Shown: positions 11,049-19,243, numbered from the stretch's first letter. The stretch: 64,000 nucleotides of DNA from Nitratidesulfovibrio termitidis HI1 (GCF_000504305.1 NZ_KI632512.1:1424250-1488249); one strand, 5' to 3'. Program-made: numbers and translations. The notes: generated from the letters alone by a model not told the origin.

Positions 11049-12917
11049 ATGTCCGTTCCCGTCATGCCTGCCCCGCCCATGGTCACCCCCATGGTTCCCC
11101 GCACGGCAACCATGCCGCCCCCCACGCGGCGCGACGCCGCCGCGCTGTACGCCGACCTTGCCGCCGACGCCGCCCGGTGCGGCCCCGCCGCCCTGGCCGC
11201 AATGCAGGCGGAACTGGGCCGCCGCGACCTGTTCTATCTGCTCACCCGGCTCATGGGCCGGTCCGACATGGACCGCGACTGGCTGTTCGAGCGCTGCCGC
11301 GAAGTGCAGGCCGCGCCCGACGGTCACCTGGACCTGTGGGCTCGCGAACACTACAAATCCACCATCATCACCTTTGGCCAGACCGTGCGCGACATCCTGA
11401 ACGACCCGGAAATCACGGTGGGCATCTTTTCCCACTCGCGCCCCGTGGCCAAGGATTTCCTGGGCCAGATCAAGCACGAGTTCGAGCACAACGACCTGCT
11501 CAAGCGCCTGTACCCCGACGTGCTGTGGGCCGCGCCCCGGCGGCAGGCCCCGGTATGGTCGCTGGACAAGGGCATCGTGGTGCGTCGCCGGGGCAACCCC
11601 AAGGAGGCAACCGTAGAGGCGTGGGGACTGGTGGACGGACAACCCACGGGCAAGCACTTTCGCCTGCTGGTCTACGACGACGTGGTGACCCGCGAATCGG
11701 TGACCACCCCGGAAATGATCGCCAAGGTCACGGAGTGCTGGGCGCTGTCACTTAATCTGGGGGCCAGCGGGGGAGCCTGCGAGATCATCGACACTGTCCC
11801 CGACAGTGTCCCTGGCAGTGTCATCGACGGCGCCACAGACCGGAACAGGGGCAGCGAAACGGACGGGGAAACCGGCGCGCAGAACGACGATACCGCCCGC
11901 GTGGGCGACAAAGGCCTGCCCGGCGACGCCCTCGCCCCTGCCAGCGCAGGCAACACCCCGTCCGCCAGCGGCGCAGGCCGCCGCCGCTATATCGGCACCC
12001 GCTACCACTTCAACGACACCTGGCGCATCATCCTCGAACGGGGGGCGGCAACACCGCGCATCCACCCCGCCACGGCCACCGGCGCGCCCGACGGCCCCCC
12101 GGTGCTGCTTTCTCCGGCGGCGCTGGCCGAAAAGCGCCGCCAGATGGGGCCGTACGTGTTCGGCTGCCAGATGCTGCTGAACCCCGCCGCCGACACGGCG
12201 CAAGGCTTTCGCGCCGAATGGCTGCGCCGCTATGCATCCGGCGCAGGAAACCAGACCGGCCACGCGGACCGCGCATCTCCCCTGGCCCGCTGGGGCCACT
12301 GCAACCGCTACCTGCTGGTGGACCCGGCGGGCGAACGCAAGAAGGGCAGCGACTACACGGTGATGCTGGTGGTGGGGCTGGCCCCGGACGGCAACCGCTA
12401 CCTGCTGGACGGGGTGCGTGACCGGCTGAACCTTACGGGCCGGGCCGCCGCGCTGTTCCGCCTGCACCGCACGTGGAGGCCGTTGGTCACGGGCTACGAA
12501 AAGTACGGCATGCAGGCCGACATCGAGCATGTGCGCACCGAGCAGGAACGCCGCAACTACCGCTTCGACATCACCCCCCTGGGCGGCCCCATGCCCAAGA
12601 AGGACCGCATCCGCAGGCTGGTGCCGGAATTCGAGCAGGGCCGCATGCTGCTGCCGCACCGCCTGCCGTTCATGGACGCCGAGGGCAAGCGGCGCGACCT
12701 GGCGCGGGAATTCGTGGACGAGGAGTACCTGGCCTTTCCCGTGTCCCGGCACGACGACATGCTGGACTGCCTGGCCCGCATCCTGGACCCGGACCTGGGC
12801 GCGGAATTCCCGGACCCGGATTCCGGCGGGTTCGGCCACGCGGGGCACGGCGCAGGCTTCTGCGGCCATGGAAGCGCGGACGACACCGGAAACATGGAGT
12901 ATCCACTGTATGGATAG
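11049..12917 (+). CDS. Phage-type terminase large subunit (orphan)
   Basis: A 622-residue protein with a GGAGGA ribosome site. It shows the two-domain TerL plan. ATPase: Walker A-like WAREHYKST (about 98-105), hydrophobic-DD Walker B (LLVYDDVV, 207-213), and coupling motif III YIGTRYHFND (314-323). RNase H-like nuclease: LLVDPAGERKKGSDYTV (first Asp at 425) and the late acidic HDDMLD (about residue 578). Terminases package phage or gene-transfer-agent DNA. Between Walker B and motif III there is a low-complexity insertion of about 65 residues (244-310) not expected in the family. No portal, capsid or tail gene is in the window, yet all catalytic motifs look intact. It overlaps the next gene by 8 bp. 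Confidence 0.85.
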   Translation: MSVPVMPAPPMVTPMVPRTATMPPPTRRDAAALYADLAADAARCGPAALAAMQAELGRRDLFYLLTRLMGRSDMDRDWLFERCREVQAAPDGHLDLWAREHYKSTIITFGQTVRDILNDPEITVGIFSHSRPVAKDFLGQIKHEFEHNDLLKRLYPDVLWAAPRRQAPVWSLDKGIVVRRRGNPKEATVEAWGLVDGQPTGKHFRLLVYDDVVTRESVTTPEMIAKVTECWALSLNLGASGGACEIIDTVPDSVPGSVIDGATDRNRGSETDGETGAQNDDTARVGDKGLPGDALAPASAGNTPSASGAGRRRYIGTRYHFNDTWRIILERGAATPRIHPATATGAPDGPPVLLSPAALAEKRRQMGPYVFGCQMLLNPAADTAQGFRAEWLRRYASGAGNQTGHADRASPLARWGHCNRYLLVDPAGERKKGSDYTVMLVVGLAPDGNRYLLDGVRDRLNLTGRAAALFRLHRTWRPLVTGYEKYGMQADIEHVRTEQERRNYRFDITPLGGPMPKKDRIRRLVPEFEQGRMLLPHRLPFMDAEGKRRDLAREFVDEEYLAFPVSRHDDMLDCLARILDPDLGAEFPDPDSGGFGHAGHGAGFCGHGSADDTGNMEYPLYG

Positions 12918-13593
12918 CGCCACATCGTCCCTTCCGGCGTCGCAGGTCACACGAATTGCCCGGACCGCGCATCCTTCTCGCTCCGCCGCCGCCAGCCCTG
13001 TGGCATCGCCATTGCCCCCGCTGGTGCTGCGCTCGCGCCACCCGTCCCACCCGGCCCCGGTCACCGACGAGGAACTGGATCGGCTGTGGGACATCCTGCA
13101 CGAAGAAGGGCTGGCATCGGTGGTGTTCCACGACGGCGGCGTGCGCTGCGCCGCGGACCTGCGCGGGCTGCTGGCCCCGCACCGGGCATGGTGCTACCTG
13201 GTGCAGGCGGCGCACACCCCGCTGGCCCTGTGCTGGGTGGACGGCTTTTGCGGCCGAGCGGCGCGCATCCACTTTTGCGTGCTGCGGTCCGGGCTGCACC
13301 GCGCCGAAGAAATCGGGCATCTGGTGGTGCGGTTTCTGCTGCATGCGCAGGCCCCCGCGCCGGTCCCCGCTCCGGACGGACGCCCCGCACCGCACCTGCT
13401 GGATACCCTGGTGGGACTGACCCCCACGCCTTACCGCCACGCCCTTGCCTTCGTCACCCGGCTGGGATTCCGCCGCGCGGCGGTGATTCCCGGTGGGGCG
13501 GTGCTGGCCCGCCCGGCGGGCACCCGCATATGCGACGCGGTGCTCACCCTGTGCACCCGATCCGACCTGCCAGACTGCCACGGGCGTGCCTGA
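12910..13593 (+). CDS. Terminase-linked small protein (DUF2824/GNAT-like)
   Basis: A 227-residue protein whose ATG lies inside the last codons of the terminase gene (8-bp overlap), so the two are translationally coupled. After a Ser/Pro-rich leader of about 45 residues, the core VTDEELDRLWDILHEEGLAS is followed by a beta strand with Trp and Asp, RIHFCVLRSG, an Ile/Gly helix and a closing TPTPYRHALAFVTRLGF. The pattern resembles an acetyltransferase-like (GNAT) fold and small phage proteins of the DUF2824 type; that match is from memory and only suggestive. No assigned activity. Its coupling to the terminase says phage origin. Confidence 0.6.
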   Translation: MDSATSSLPASQVTRIARTAHPSRSAAASPVASPLPPLVLRSRHPSHPAPVTDEELDRLWDILHEEGLASVVFHDGGVRCAADLRGLLAPHRAWCYLVQAAHTPLALCWVDGFCGRAARIHFCVLRSGLHRAEEIGHLVVRFLLHAQAPAPVPAPDGRPAPHLLDTLVGLTPTPYRHALAFVTRLGFRRAAVIPGGAVLARPAGTRICDAVLTLCTRSDLPDCHGRA

Positions 13594-13617
13594 CGGCTAC
13601 CGGCTAAGCCCACTGGC

Positions 13618-13722
13618 CTGCCTGCCAGACTGCCGCTGACCTGCCAGACCGGCGCTGACCTGCCAGACCGGCGCTGACCTGACCGACCGGCGCTGACCTG
13701 ACCGACCGGCGCAACCCGGCTG
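13618..13722. repeat. Tandem repeat, unit about GACCGGCGCTGACCTGCCA
   Basis: Five or six copies of a 19-bp unit directly after the terminase companion gene; neighbouring copies are identical or differ by one or two bases. Confidence 0.8.
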
Positions 13723-13765
13723 CCCCCGGACTCTCCGGCCAACGCAACCGTGCACGATACATGAA

Positions 13766-13798
13766 AAGGGCCGGAACGCGCACTGCGTTCCGGCCCTT
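13766..13798. terminator. Bidirectional terminator
   Basis: A 14-bp stem (AAGGGCCGGAACGC and its complement) with a 5-base loop between two convergent genes, with A-run and T-run edges. Confidence 0.8.
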
Positions 13799-13820
13799 CG
13801 GCATCCCTTCTTCGTTCCGA

Positions 13821-14627
13821 CTAGCGGGAAACGCCCCACAACTCCAGCCTTGGCCCGGCGTCGATCAGCACCCCCAGCGGCACGTCCACCATTTGCGGCC
13901 CGGCCGACCATGGCGCCACCTGGTACGGCGGAAAATGCACCCGCACCCCTTCCGGCGTCAGCGCGAGGCTGGCGTAGTTGTCCACGTCCGGGCTGGTGCC
14001 GCTGCGCAGCATGTCCTCGGCCCGGTCGTCGCCCAGGGATTCCGCCAGCGCGTCGTAACAGTACGAGGCCAGCAGGGCCAGCGCGCCCTCGGCGTCCGCA
14101 AAGATGTCCTCCGGTGTCAGCCGCGCGCCCGAGTCCATGTCGTAGCTCAGGGTGATGACGTCCAGATTGCCGTGCGCGCCGCCGGTGTAGGTCCAGATGC
14201 TGAAGGTGACCGTGGCCGCCCGGGCCGAGGCGCGGGTTACCTCGTAGGTCACCTTCAGTTCATTGACGAAATGGTGGGCGTTGGCGTCCGCCATGCCGTT
14301 CACCGGCTCGGCCCCGGTTTCGGGTTCGGCCAGCCCCTGCCGGAATGCGGCCACGACATGCGCGGCCCAGCGGGCCAGATCGTCGTCCACGGCGGCCTGC
14401 CCCATTCGCGGGTAGCGCACGTCGATGTCGAAATCGTCCTCGCGCAGGGTGATGGAAGACTCGTCGTCACGCCCCGCGCCGGGCTCGGCGGCTCGCACGG
14501 AATCCGGCAGCCACAGGGGCATGAGGCTCGCGCACAAGGCGGCAAGCCCCATCAGCAAGCCCGCCAACATCCGGCGACGTTGGACACGCAGGCCCGATTC
14601 CGCAAAAAACCGTTTACGGTCGTTCAT
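13821..14627 (-). CDS. Exported DUF3298/DUF4163-type protein
   Basis: A 268-residue protein with a basic N-terminus and signal sequence (about 20-46, ending VRAAEP). The mature part follows the DUF4163/DUF3298 plan: an N-terminal strand region (ITLREDDFDIDVRYP), VTFSIWTYTGGAHGN (the conserved TGGAH signature), LTPEDIFAD, and a C-terminal beta segment. Relatives include the extracytoplasmic part of RsiV, which binds lysozyme, and peptidoglycan-associated proteins, so an envelope role is likely. The gene stands alone between a terminator and the antiporter gene. Confidence 0.78.
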   Translation of the reverse strand: MNDRKRFFAESGLRVQRRRMLAGLLMGLAALCASLMPLWLPDSVRAAEPGAGRDDESSITLREDDFDIDVRYPRMGQAAVDDDLARWAAHVVAAFRQGLAEPETGAEPVNGMADANAHHFVNELKVTYEVTRASARAATVTFSIWTYTGGAHGNLDVITLSYDMDSGARLTPEDIFADAEGALALLASYCYDALAESLGDDRAEDMLRSGTSPDVDNYASLALTPEGVRVHFPPYQVAPWSAGPQMVDVPLGVLIDAGPRLELWGVSR

Positions 14628-14645
14628 GGCTCGTCTCTAGCACGA

Positions 14646-14723
14646 GCGGCCCGCCGCGCCAAGGGCGCGACGGGCCGCGAAGGATCAGGTCATGTCGTCC
14701 AGCGCGCCGCTGGCGGCGCGCTG
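14646..14723 (-). terminator. Two G+C-rich hairpins after the antiporter gene
   Basis: Stems at 14646-14678 and 14699-14723 (CCAGCGCGCCG/CGGCGCGCTGG) follow the minus-strand stop at 14725. Neither has a strong U-tract, so termination here is plausible but not proven. Confidence 0.4.
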
Positions 14724-14724
14724 G

Positions 14725-15951
14725 CTACACGCGAAAGCCGTAGCGCAGGTCCAGCAGGGTGCGCGGGCGCAGCAGCAGCATGCCGCCTGCCAGCACCACG
14801 TACACCAGGCTGAACCAGATGTGCAGCCGGTCGGGAATGTGCGGCAAGCCCATGGCCTGTTCCACCGGCACCTGGATGAACGGCGAGATGAACTGCACCA
14901 GGAACAGGCCGAACAGCACCAGCGCCCCGCGCATGCCGATGCGCATGCGCAGCAGCAGGCAGATGGCGAAGAGCGACTGTGCCGCCGTCAGCAGTATTTC
15001 GTGCATCTGGTGAGAATCCATGGGAATGGGCGGGTGCATGGAGCCGGACGAGGCCGCGTACACGCCGGGAATCATGCCCACCAGCAGGGTCCACTGGTTC
15101 AGCTTGGACGAAATCAGGCTGCCCAGCGCGATGCTGGCATGCCCGCGCATGGCGAACATCAGCGACACGATGAACTCGGGCGCCTCGGAGGCGATGGGCG
15201 CAAGCCACTGCACCAGCAGGAATTCGTTGATGCCCAGCACCTTGCCGGAGGCCACCAGGCTTTCGCTGAACAGTTCCGCATCGGCCAGGATGACCACGGC
15301 GGCAAACAGGAACAGCGACAGGGTGGCCATGCGGCGCTTGCCGGTGGGCAGTCCGGCCAGCACCTCCGCCGGGCCTTCGGCCTCGAACTCGGTGCAGGGC
15401 CTGCGCGAAACCAGCCAGATGTACCATACATACAGGGACACCAGCGCCACGCCGTCGTACCACGCCAGCGAACCCTTGATGGGAATGACGAAGGCATACG
15501 CCGTGGCCATGGCCAGGAACACCAGGTCGGTGCGGCGTTCGCTTTCCACCACCACCGCACTGCGGAAGCGCATCCAGCACACCAGCACGATGGCGCTCCA
15601 GCCCACGCCGATGAGCAGGCGGTTGGCCCCGGTCATGTTGGCGATGGCGTAGTGGGCATAGTCGCTTTCGGGGTGCTGCCCGGCCATCCAGGTAAAGTAC
15701 ATGTCCACGGCGTACTCGGGCAGCACGGCGATAAGCGCCACCACCGCCAGGGCCAGCGTCTGGGGAATGTCCAGCTGCGCCACCTCGCAGGCCCACATCA
15801 GCATGAACGACGCGGCCAGAATGGCCCCACCGGTCAGCCCGGCCATGACCAGGGGACTGATTTCGGGGTGCAGGGCGCGCATGGCAAGGCCCGGCAGCGT
15901 GGCCAGCACGGCCAGCAGGAAAGGGTACCAGTCGCGAAACGCGTGTCTCAC
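14725..15951 (-). CDS. CaCA-type cation antiporter under Mn2+ riboswitch control
   Basis: A 408-residue polytopic membrane protein with about 11 hydrophobic segments and two inverted halves. The first carries LALAVVALIAVLPEYAVDMY, the second WLAPIASEAPEFIVSLMFAM; these are the alpha-repeat signatures with acidic residues (LPEY, APEF) of the Na+/Ca2+ exchanger (CaCA) superfamily. The frame continues 50 codons upstream, but that stretch is the riboswitch itself. The GTG at 15951, with GAGAGG just before it, is the credible start. Control by a yybP-ykoY leader suggests manganese (or another divalent cation) export rather than calcium only. This assignment rests on the riboswitch, not on a selectivity motif. 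Confidence 0.85.
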   Translation of the reverse strand: MRHAFRDWYPFLLAVLATLPGLAMRALHPEISPLVMAGLTGGAILAASFMLMWACEVAQLDIPQTLALAVVALIAVLPEYAVDMYFTWMAGQHPESDYAHYAIANMTGANRLLIGVGWSAIVLVCWMRFRSAVVVESERRTDLVFLAMATAYAFVIPIKGSLAWYDGVALVSLYVWYIWLVSRRPCTEFEAEGPAEVLAGLPTGKRRMATLSLFLFAAVVILADAELFSESLVASGKVLGINEFLLVQWLAPIASEAPEFIVSLMFAMRGHASIALGSLISSKLNQWTLLVGMIPGVYAASSGSMHPPIPMDSHQMHEILLTAAQSLFAICLLLRMRIGMRGALVLFGLFLVQFISPFIQVPVEQAMGLPHIPDRLHIWFSLVYVVLAGGMLLLRPRTLLDLRYGFRV

Positions 15952-15999
15952 AGCCAACCTCTCGATACTGTTTGAGAATTCAACATATCGCCAGAGGCC

Positions 16000-16141
16000 A
16001 AAAAGAAAAGGCGAGACCTCCGGCATTCCTGCCGTGAAGGTCTCGCCAATTGGTCCGGTTTGCGGGTCCGTCCCAACGGCAACGCCAGGCGCGTGCGCCA
16101 TGCTGTTGACGTTGCCCTTGCTGGCTACTCCCCTTGCTGAG
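16000..16141 (-). ncRNA. yybP-ykoY (Mn2+) riboswitch with attenuator
   Basis: On the minus strand the leader begins CAGCAAGGGGAGUAGCCAGC, the hallmark 5' side of yybP-ykoY. It continues with AACGUCAACAG, a G+C stem, then GGACCAAUUGGCGAGACC, a long stem closed by GGUCUCGCC, and a run of U. The last stem (16010-16047) plus U-tract (16000-16009) is also an intrinsic terminator. The family binds Mn2+ and turns on Mn exporters. It starts at the predicted transcription start and ends about 50 nt before the antiporter GTG. Recognised by pattern; a covariance-model search would confirm it. Confidence 0.9.
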
Positions 16142-16145
16142 TGAG

Positions 16146-16174
16146 TAGATAGTCCGCCCCTGCGGGCGCGTCAA
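16146..16174 (-). promoter_or_regulatory. Sigma70-type promoter for the Mn2+ riboswitch/antiporter
   Basis: On the minus strand TTGACG, a 17-bp spacer, then TATCTA. The expected start point is 6-8 bases further, which coincides with the first base of the riboswitch. Confidence 0.75.
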
Positions 16175-16309
16175 GCCGGGGACGCCGTTCCTGTCGCCCC
16201 CTTTACAGTGCGGCGCGCCGGGCCTATCTCTGACGCCGACCCCGTTCAGACCGTCAGGCCACACCAGCAATCCGGCGTCCGGACCACCGGCGCGCCACGG
16301 AGTATCGCC

Positions 16310-16618
16310 ATGCATGTTCATGTTCCCAGCGGTGTTTGCAGCAAGCAGATCCAGTTCGACGTGCGCGACGGCGTGCTGCGCGACGTGCGCTTTGCCGGGG
16401 GTTGCCCCGGCAACCTCGAAGCGCTTGGCCGCCTGCTCGACGGCATGCCGGTGCAGGACGCCATCGACAAGCTGACGGGCATCACCTGCGGCAGCAAGCC
16501 GACCTCCTGTCCCGATCAACTGGCCAAGGCCTTGTCCGACCTGCAGGAAGGCCGCCCCCTTGCCGCACCGGCCCAGGCCGTGGGCTTCGGCCTGAAGTCG
16601 CTGAACCCCTTCGGCTAG
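16310..16618 (+). CDS. TSCPD domain protein (TIGR03905 type)
   Basis: A 102-residue protein with an ACGGAG site before the ATG. It contains SGVCSKQIQFDV, the GGCPGNLEALGRLLDGM core and LTGITCGSKPTSCPDQL, with four conserved Cys that probably bind a metal. TSCPD domains are found at the C-terminus of some ribonucleotide reductases and as small free-standing proteins in anaerobes. The free-standing form has no established biochemical role. Its length matches the family, so it is probably complete. Confidence 0.85.
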   Translation: MHVHVPSGVCSKQIQFDVRDGVLRDVRFAGGCPGNLEALGRLLDGMPVQDAIDKLTGITCGSKPTSCPDQLAKALSDLQEGRPLAAPAQAVGFGLKSLNPFG

Positions 16619-16889
16619 ACGCACCCGGCACCACAGTCCACCCGGCGCGCCCCGAGCGCCCCACCGTTCGCCAGTCCCCTGTCCGGACGCCTGCGGACCG
16701 ACGGGTGGCCGAAGCATGGGCAACCTGCTCGGCATCTCTCCGCAGCCCCGCGTGTCCGCCCCATGGCGGCTCATGCGGGGCGTGCCGTTTGCCCCCCCGC
16801 CCGGCCCCGCAAATGTCCGTTGACAGCCGCACGGGGCGGTCATAAGACGCGGGTGCAACCGCTCCATGCGGTCATATCCGGAGGATTCC

Positions 16890-17750
16890 ATGCCCGTCCG
16901 CACCACGGCGCGCCCCGCCATCTGCATAGCCATTGCGCGCCGCTTCCGCGCCCTGCCACCGGCGTCGGTTGCTCCGGGCGCAACGGGGCTGCTCTGCCTG
17001 CTGACCCTGTCGCTGGCAATGCTGCTGTCCGCCTGCGCGCCGCGCATCACCGACGACGGCGCCCAGCCCTACGCCAGCCCCCAGCCGGAGCGCATCTACC
17101 CCGGCCCCGTGCCGGTGCAGGTGCTGGACCGCTTTCTGCTGGCGTCCTTCGCCCAGCGCCACCCCGACGCCGCCCAGCGCGCGGGGCTGGTGGTGCTGCC
17201 CGATGGCCGGGCCGAACCTTCCGGCGACATCCTGCCGCAGGACTACCAGCCGGAATCGTGCGGACTTGAACTGGCCCTGCGCCTGAACCTGCGCGCGTTC
17301 CCCTCGCTGCTGCTGGGTTTTACCGACGATTCGCGGCGCACCTTCGCCTCGCCCAAACAGTGGACCGTCAGCGCACTGGACCGTACCTCGCTCAACGTCC
17401 ATTCGACCGACCTCGTGAACACGCTGGTGGTCTTCGCCACCATGGACTGGAACGGCAACGGCGTACGCGACTGGCTGGTGCTGCTCACCCAGAAGACCCC
17501 GCACGACGAGGGCTTCTATCTGGGCTACTGGCTGGTGGTGGAAGACCCCGCGCCCAAGGGGCTGTTGCAGGCCCGGCTGCTGTCGCTGGACGAATACCGG
17601 GGCATCGGCCAGCCGGTGGTCCGTACCGGCGAAGAGGCACGCGTCTTCCTCGACAAGCTGCTGCGCGAACAGATTCTGCCCGCCTCGCAGGAGGCGGCGC
17701 GCAAGGCCGCCGACGAAGCCACCATCAGGGCCATCCTGAAAAAGCCGTAG
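16890..17750 (+). CDS. Lipoprotein A of a paralogous pair with DWNGNGVRDW motif
   Basis: A 286-residue protein with a ribosome site (CGGAGG) 6 bases before the ATG. A signal segment ends in a lipobox (LLSAC, Cys about residue 49), so it is probably an outer- or inner-membrane lipoprotein. The centre carries VFATMDWNGNGVRDWLVLLT and then GYWLVVEDPAPKGLLQARLL. The same two blocks occur in the next gene. D-x-N-G-N-G-x-x-D resembles a calcium-binding loop (EF-hand/FG-GAP like). I do not recognise a named family. The pair probably arose by duplication and is likely co-transcribed. Confidence 0.75.
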   Translation: MPVRTTARPAICIAIARRFRALPPASVAPGATGLLCLLTLSLAMLLSACAPRITDDGAQPYASPQPERIYPGPVPVQVLDRFLLASFAQRHPDAAQRAGLVVLPDGRAEPSGDILPQDYQPESCGLELALRLNLRAFPSLLLGFTDDSRRTFASPKQWTVSALDRTSLNVHSTDLVNTLVVFATMDWNGNGVRDWLVLLTQKTPHDEGFYLGYWLVVEDPAPKGLLQARLLSLDEYRGIGQPVVRTGEEARVFLDKLLREQILPASQEAARKAADEATIRAILKKP

Positions 17751-17815
17751 CCGTCCCCATCCCCCGTGGCGCGCCGCGCCGGACACCCCAAAACGCCCGC
17801 CGGGCACCACTTGCC

Positions 17816-18610
17816 ATGCATCGTACCCGCACCCGTACCGCCCAGCGTTCCGCCGCTCCGCGCGGCCTTGCCGTCCTTGTTCCGCTGCTGCTGTTGCTGG
17901 CCCTGGCCTCCGGCTGCGCCCTGCAACCGGTGGAGGTGGTGCGCCCCGACATGTTCCGCAACTACGCCGTCTACCTGCGCGACGAGATGGTGCGCCGCAA
18001 CCTTCTGGATGCCGAGGGCAACTACATGGAGGCGGCCATCCGCGACAACCGCGAATACCGCCCCGCCTCGTACGGCGAAGAACTGTACCGCCGCCTGTCC
18101 ATGCGCTTTCGCTCGGCAGAGGCGCGCAACGGCCTTGCGGGCGAGACATTCGCGGATTCCGCGGCCCCGGACGACAACGTGCGCATCGGCAAGGTGGGCT
18201 TTGCCCTGGGCCAGGGCATGGACGTGATTTCCGTATCGCTCACCGCCATCACCGACTGGAACGGCGACGGCGTGAACGACTGGCTGGTGACCTGCACGGT
18301 TACCCCGCTGTTCGGGTCCGGCCCGCGCGAATACTATCTGGTGGTGGAAAACGTGGCCCCCACGGGCGTGCTGAAGCCCACCCTGCTGGCCATCCGCGAC
18401 TGCGCCAACGGCGAATGCACCCTGGTGGTGGGCAAGGCGCGCAGCAAGGTGCTGGGCTTCGACCCGGACCGCAGCACCGACAAGGCGCCCTCCAACTTCG
18501 TGGAATCGCAGCCGGGCCAGCAGATCGTGGTGCCGCCGCACACCCCGGCCCCGGCAGGCGCGCCCGGCGCGGGCGGCCCCCGCGTGCAGGAGCATTCACT
18601 GTCGAACTAG
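17816..18610 (+). CDS. Lipoprotein B of the paralogous pair
   Basis: A 264-residue protein 65 bp downstream of lipoprotein A. A signal sequence ends in a lipobox (LALASGC, Cys about residue 34). It shares with its neighbour the block TAITDWNGDGVNDWLVTCTV and, 15 residues later, YYLVVENVAPTGVLKPTLLA. Outside these blocks the two diverge. The C-terminal 30 residues are Pro/Ala/Gly-rich. The conserved loop again fits D-x-N-G-D-G calcium binding, which is inference. No recognised family; an envelope role is likely from the lipobox. It ends just before a large inverted repeat shared with a convergent gene. Confidence 0.75.
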   Translation: MHRTRTRTAQRSAAPRGLAVLVPLLLLLALASGCALQPVEVVRPDMFRNYAVYLRDEMVRRNLLDAEGNYMEAAIRDNREYRPASYGEELYRRLSMRFRSAEARNGLAGETFADSAAPDDNVRIGKVGFALGQGMDVISVSLTAITDWNGDGVNDWLVTCTVTPLFGSGPREYYLVVENVAPTGVLKPTLLAIRDCANGECTLVVGKARSKVLGFDPDRSTDKAPSNFVESQPGQQIVVPPHTPAPAGAPGAGGPRVQEHSLSN

Positions 18611-18688
18611 GGAGCTGTCCCGAGCTCCCCGGCTGCCCCGCCAAAGCGTCTCCTGCGCAAAAAGCAGCCCAAGGAGTGGCTTCCGCAA

Positions 18689-18819
18689 GCGCACGACAGG
18701 ATTTTCGTTCTCCGGCAAGGAAGATGAGCCTTTTTGCGAAGGGAACGTACTCTTATCGTACGTGACCGGAGCAAAAGGCGAAATCTGACGACGCCGGAGG
18801 GCGAAAGGACGGAGTGCGC
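18689..18819. repeat. Large nested imperfect inverted repeat (element A)
   Basis: The left arm 18689-18716 (GCGCACGACAGGATTTTCGT...CCGGC) pairs with 18793-18819 (GCCGGAG.GCGAAA...GTGCGC). Inside, CCTTTTTGC pairs with GCAAAAGG, and ACGTAC/GTACGT closes a tip loop near 18750. It sits between two convergent genes. Confidence 0.75.
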
Positions 18820-18826
18820 AACTGAC

Positions 18827-19243
18827 TCAGCCCTGCCGGATATTGTACACCCCCCGCCCCTCGGCCACATACCGGTCCGGCCTGTCGGCGGACCAGATGA
18901 CCACCTGCGCGTTGCCCACCCTGTTGCCCAGCAGCTTCACGGTGGCCTCGGCATACAGGTCGCTGGCGGACGCGGGCCGCAGGTAGTCGATGACCAGGTC
19001 GATGGTGGCGATGCGGTCGTCGATACGGCATTTGGTCCACACCGCAAATCCGGCGCACACATCGGCCAACGACGATATCACCCCGCCGTGCAGGGCTGGC
19101 CGCCGCGTATCGCCCACCAGTTCCTCGCGATACGGAATGAACAGTTTCACCCGCCCCGCCTCCATCTCTGCCACCCGGATGCCCAGCAGCTTCTGAAACG
19201 GCAATCCATTTTCCACCAGATCGGCCAGCGCCTTGAAATCCAT
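18827..19243 (-). CDS. PaaI-type hotdog thioesterase
   Basis: A 138-residue protein with AGGAG before the ATG at 19243. It shows the hotdog fold signature with RRPALHGGVISSLADVCAGFAV: HGG-x(3)-S/T-hydrophobic-D is the PaaI acyl-CoA thioesterase active-site region, with the catalytic acidic residue on the following helix (LADV). TIDLVIDYLRPA is the next conserved strand. Such enzymes hydrolyse acyl-CoA thioesters, often aromatic or medium chain; the substrate is unknown. It is a single gene convergent with the lipoprotein pair. Confidence 0.87.
   Translation of the reverse strand: MDFKALADLVENGLPFQKLLGIRVAEMEAGRVKLFIPYREELVGDTRRPALHGGVISSLADVCAGFAVWTKCRIDDRIATIDLVIDYLRPASASDLYAEATVKLLGNRVGNAQVVIWSADRPDRYVAEGRGVYNIRQG

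Noticed and set aside
15952-16101. N-terminal extension of the cation antiporter to an ATG at 16101
   Set aside because: The extension is the translated riboswitch and terminator; a GTG with a ribosome site after the terminator is the better start.
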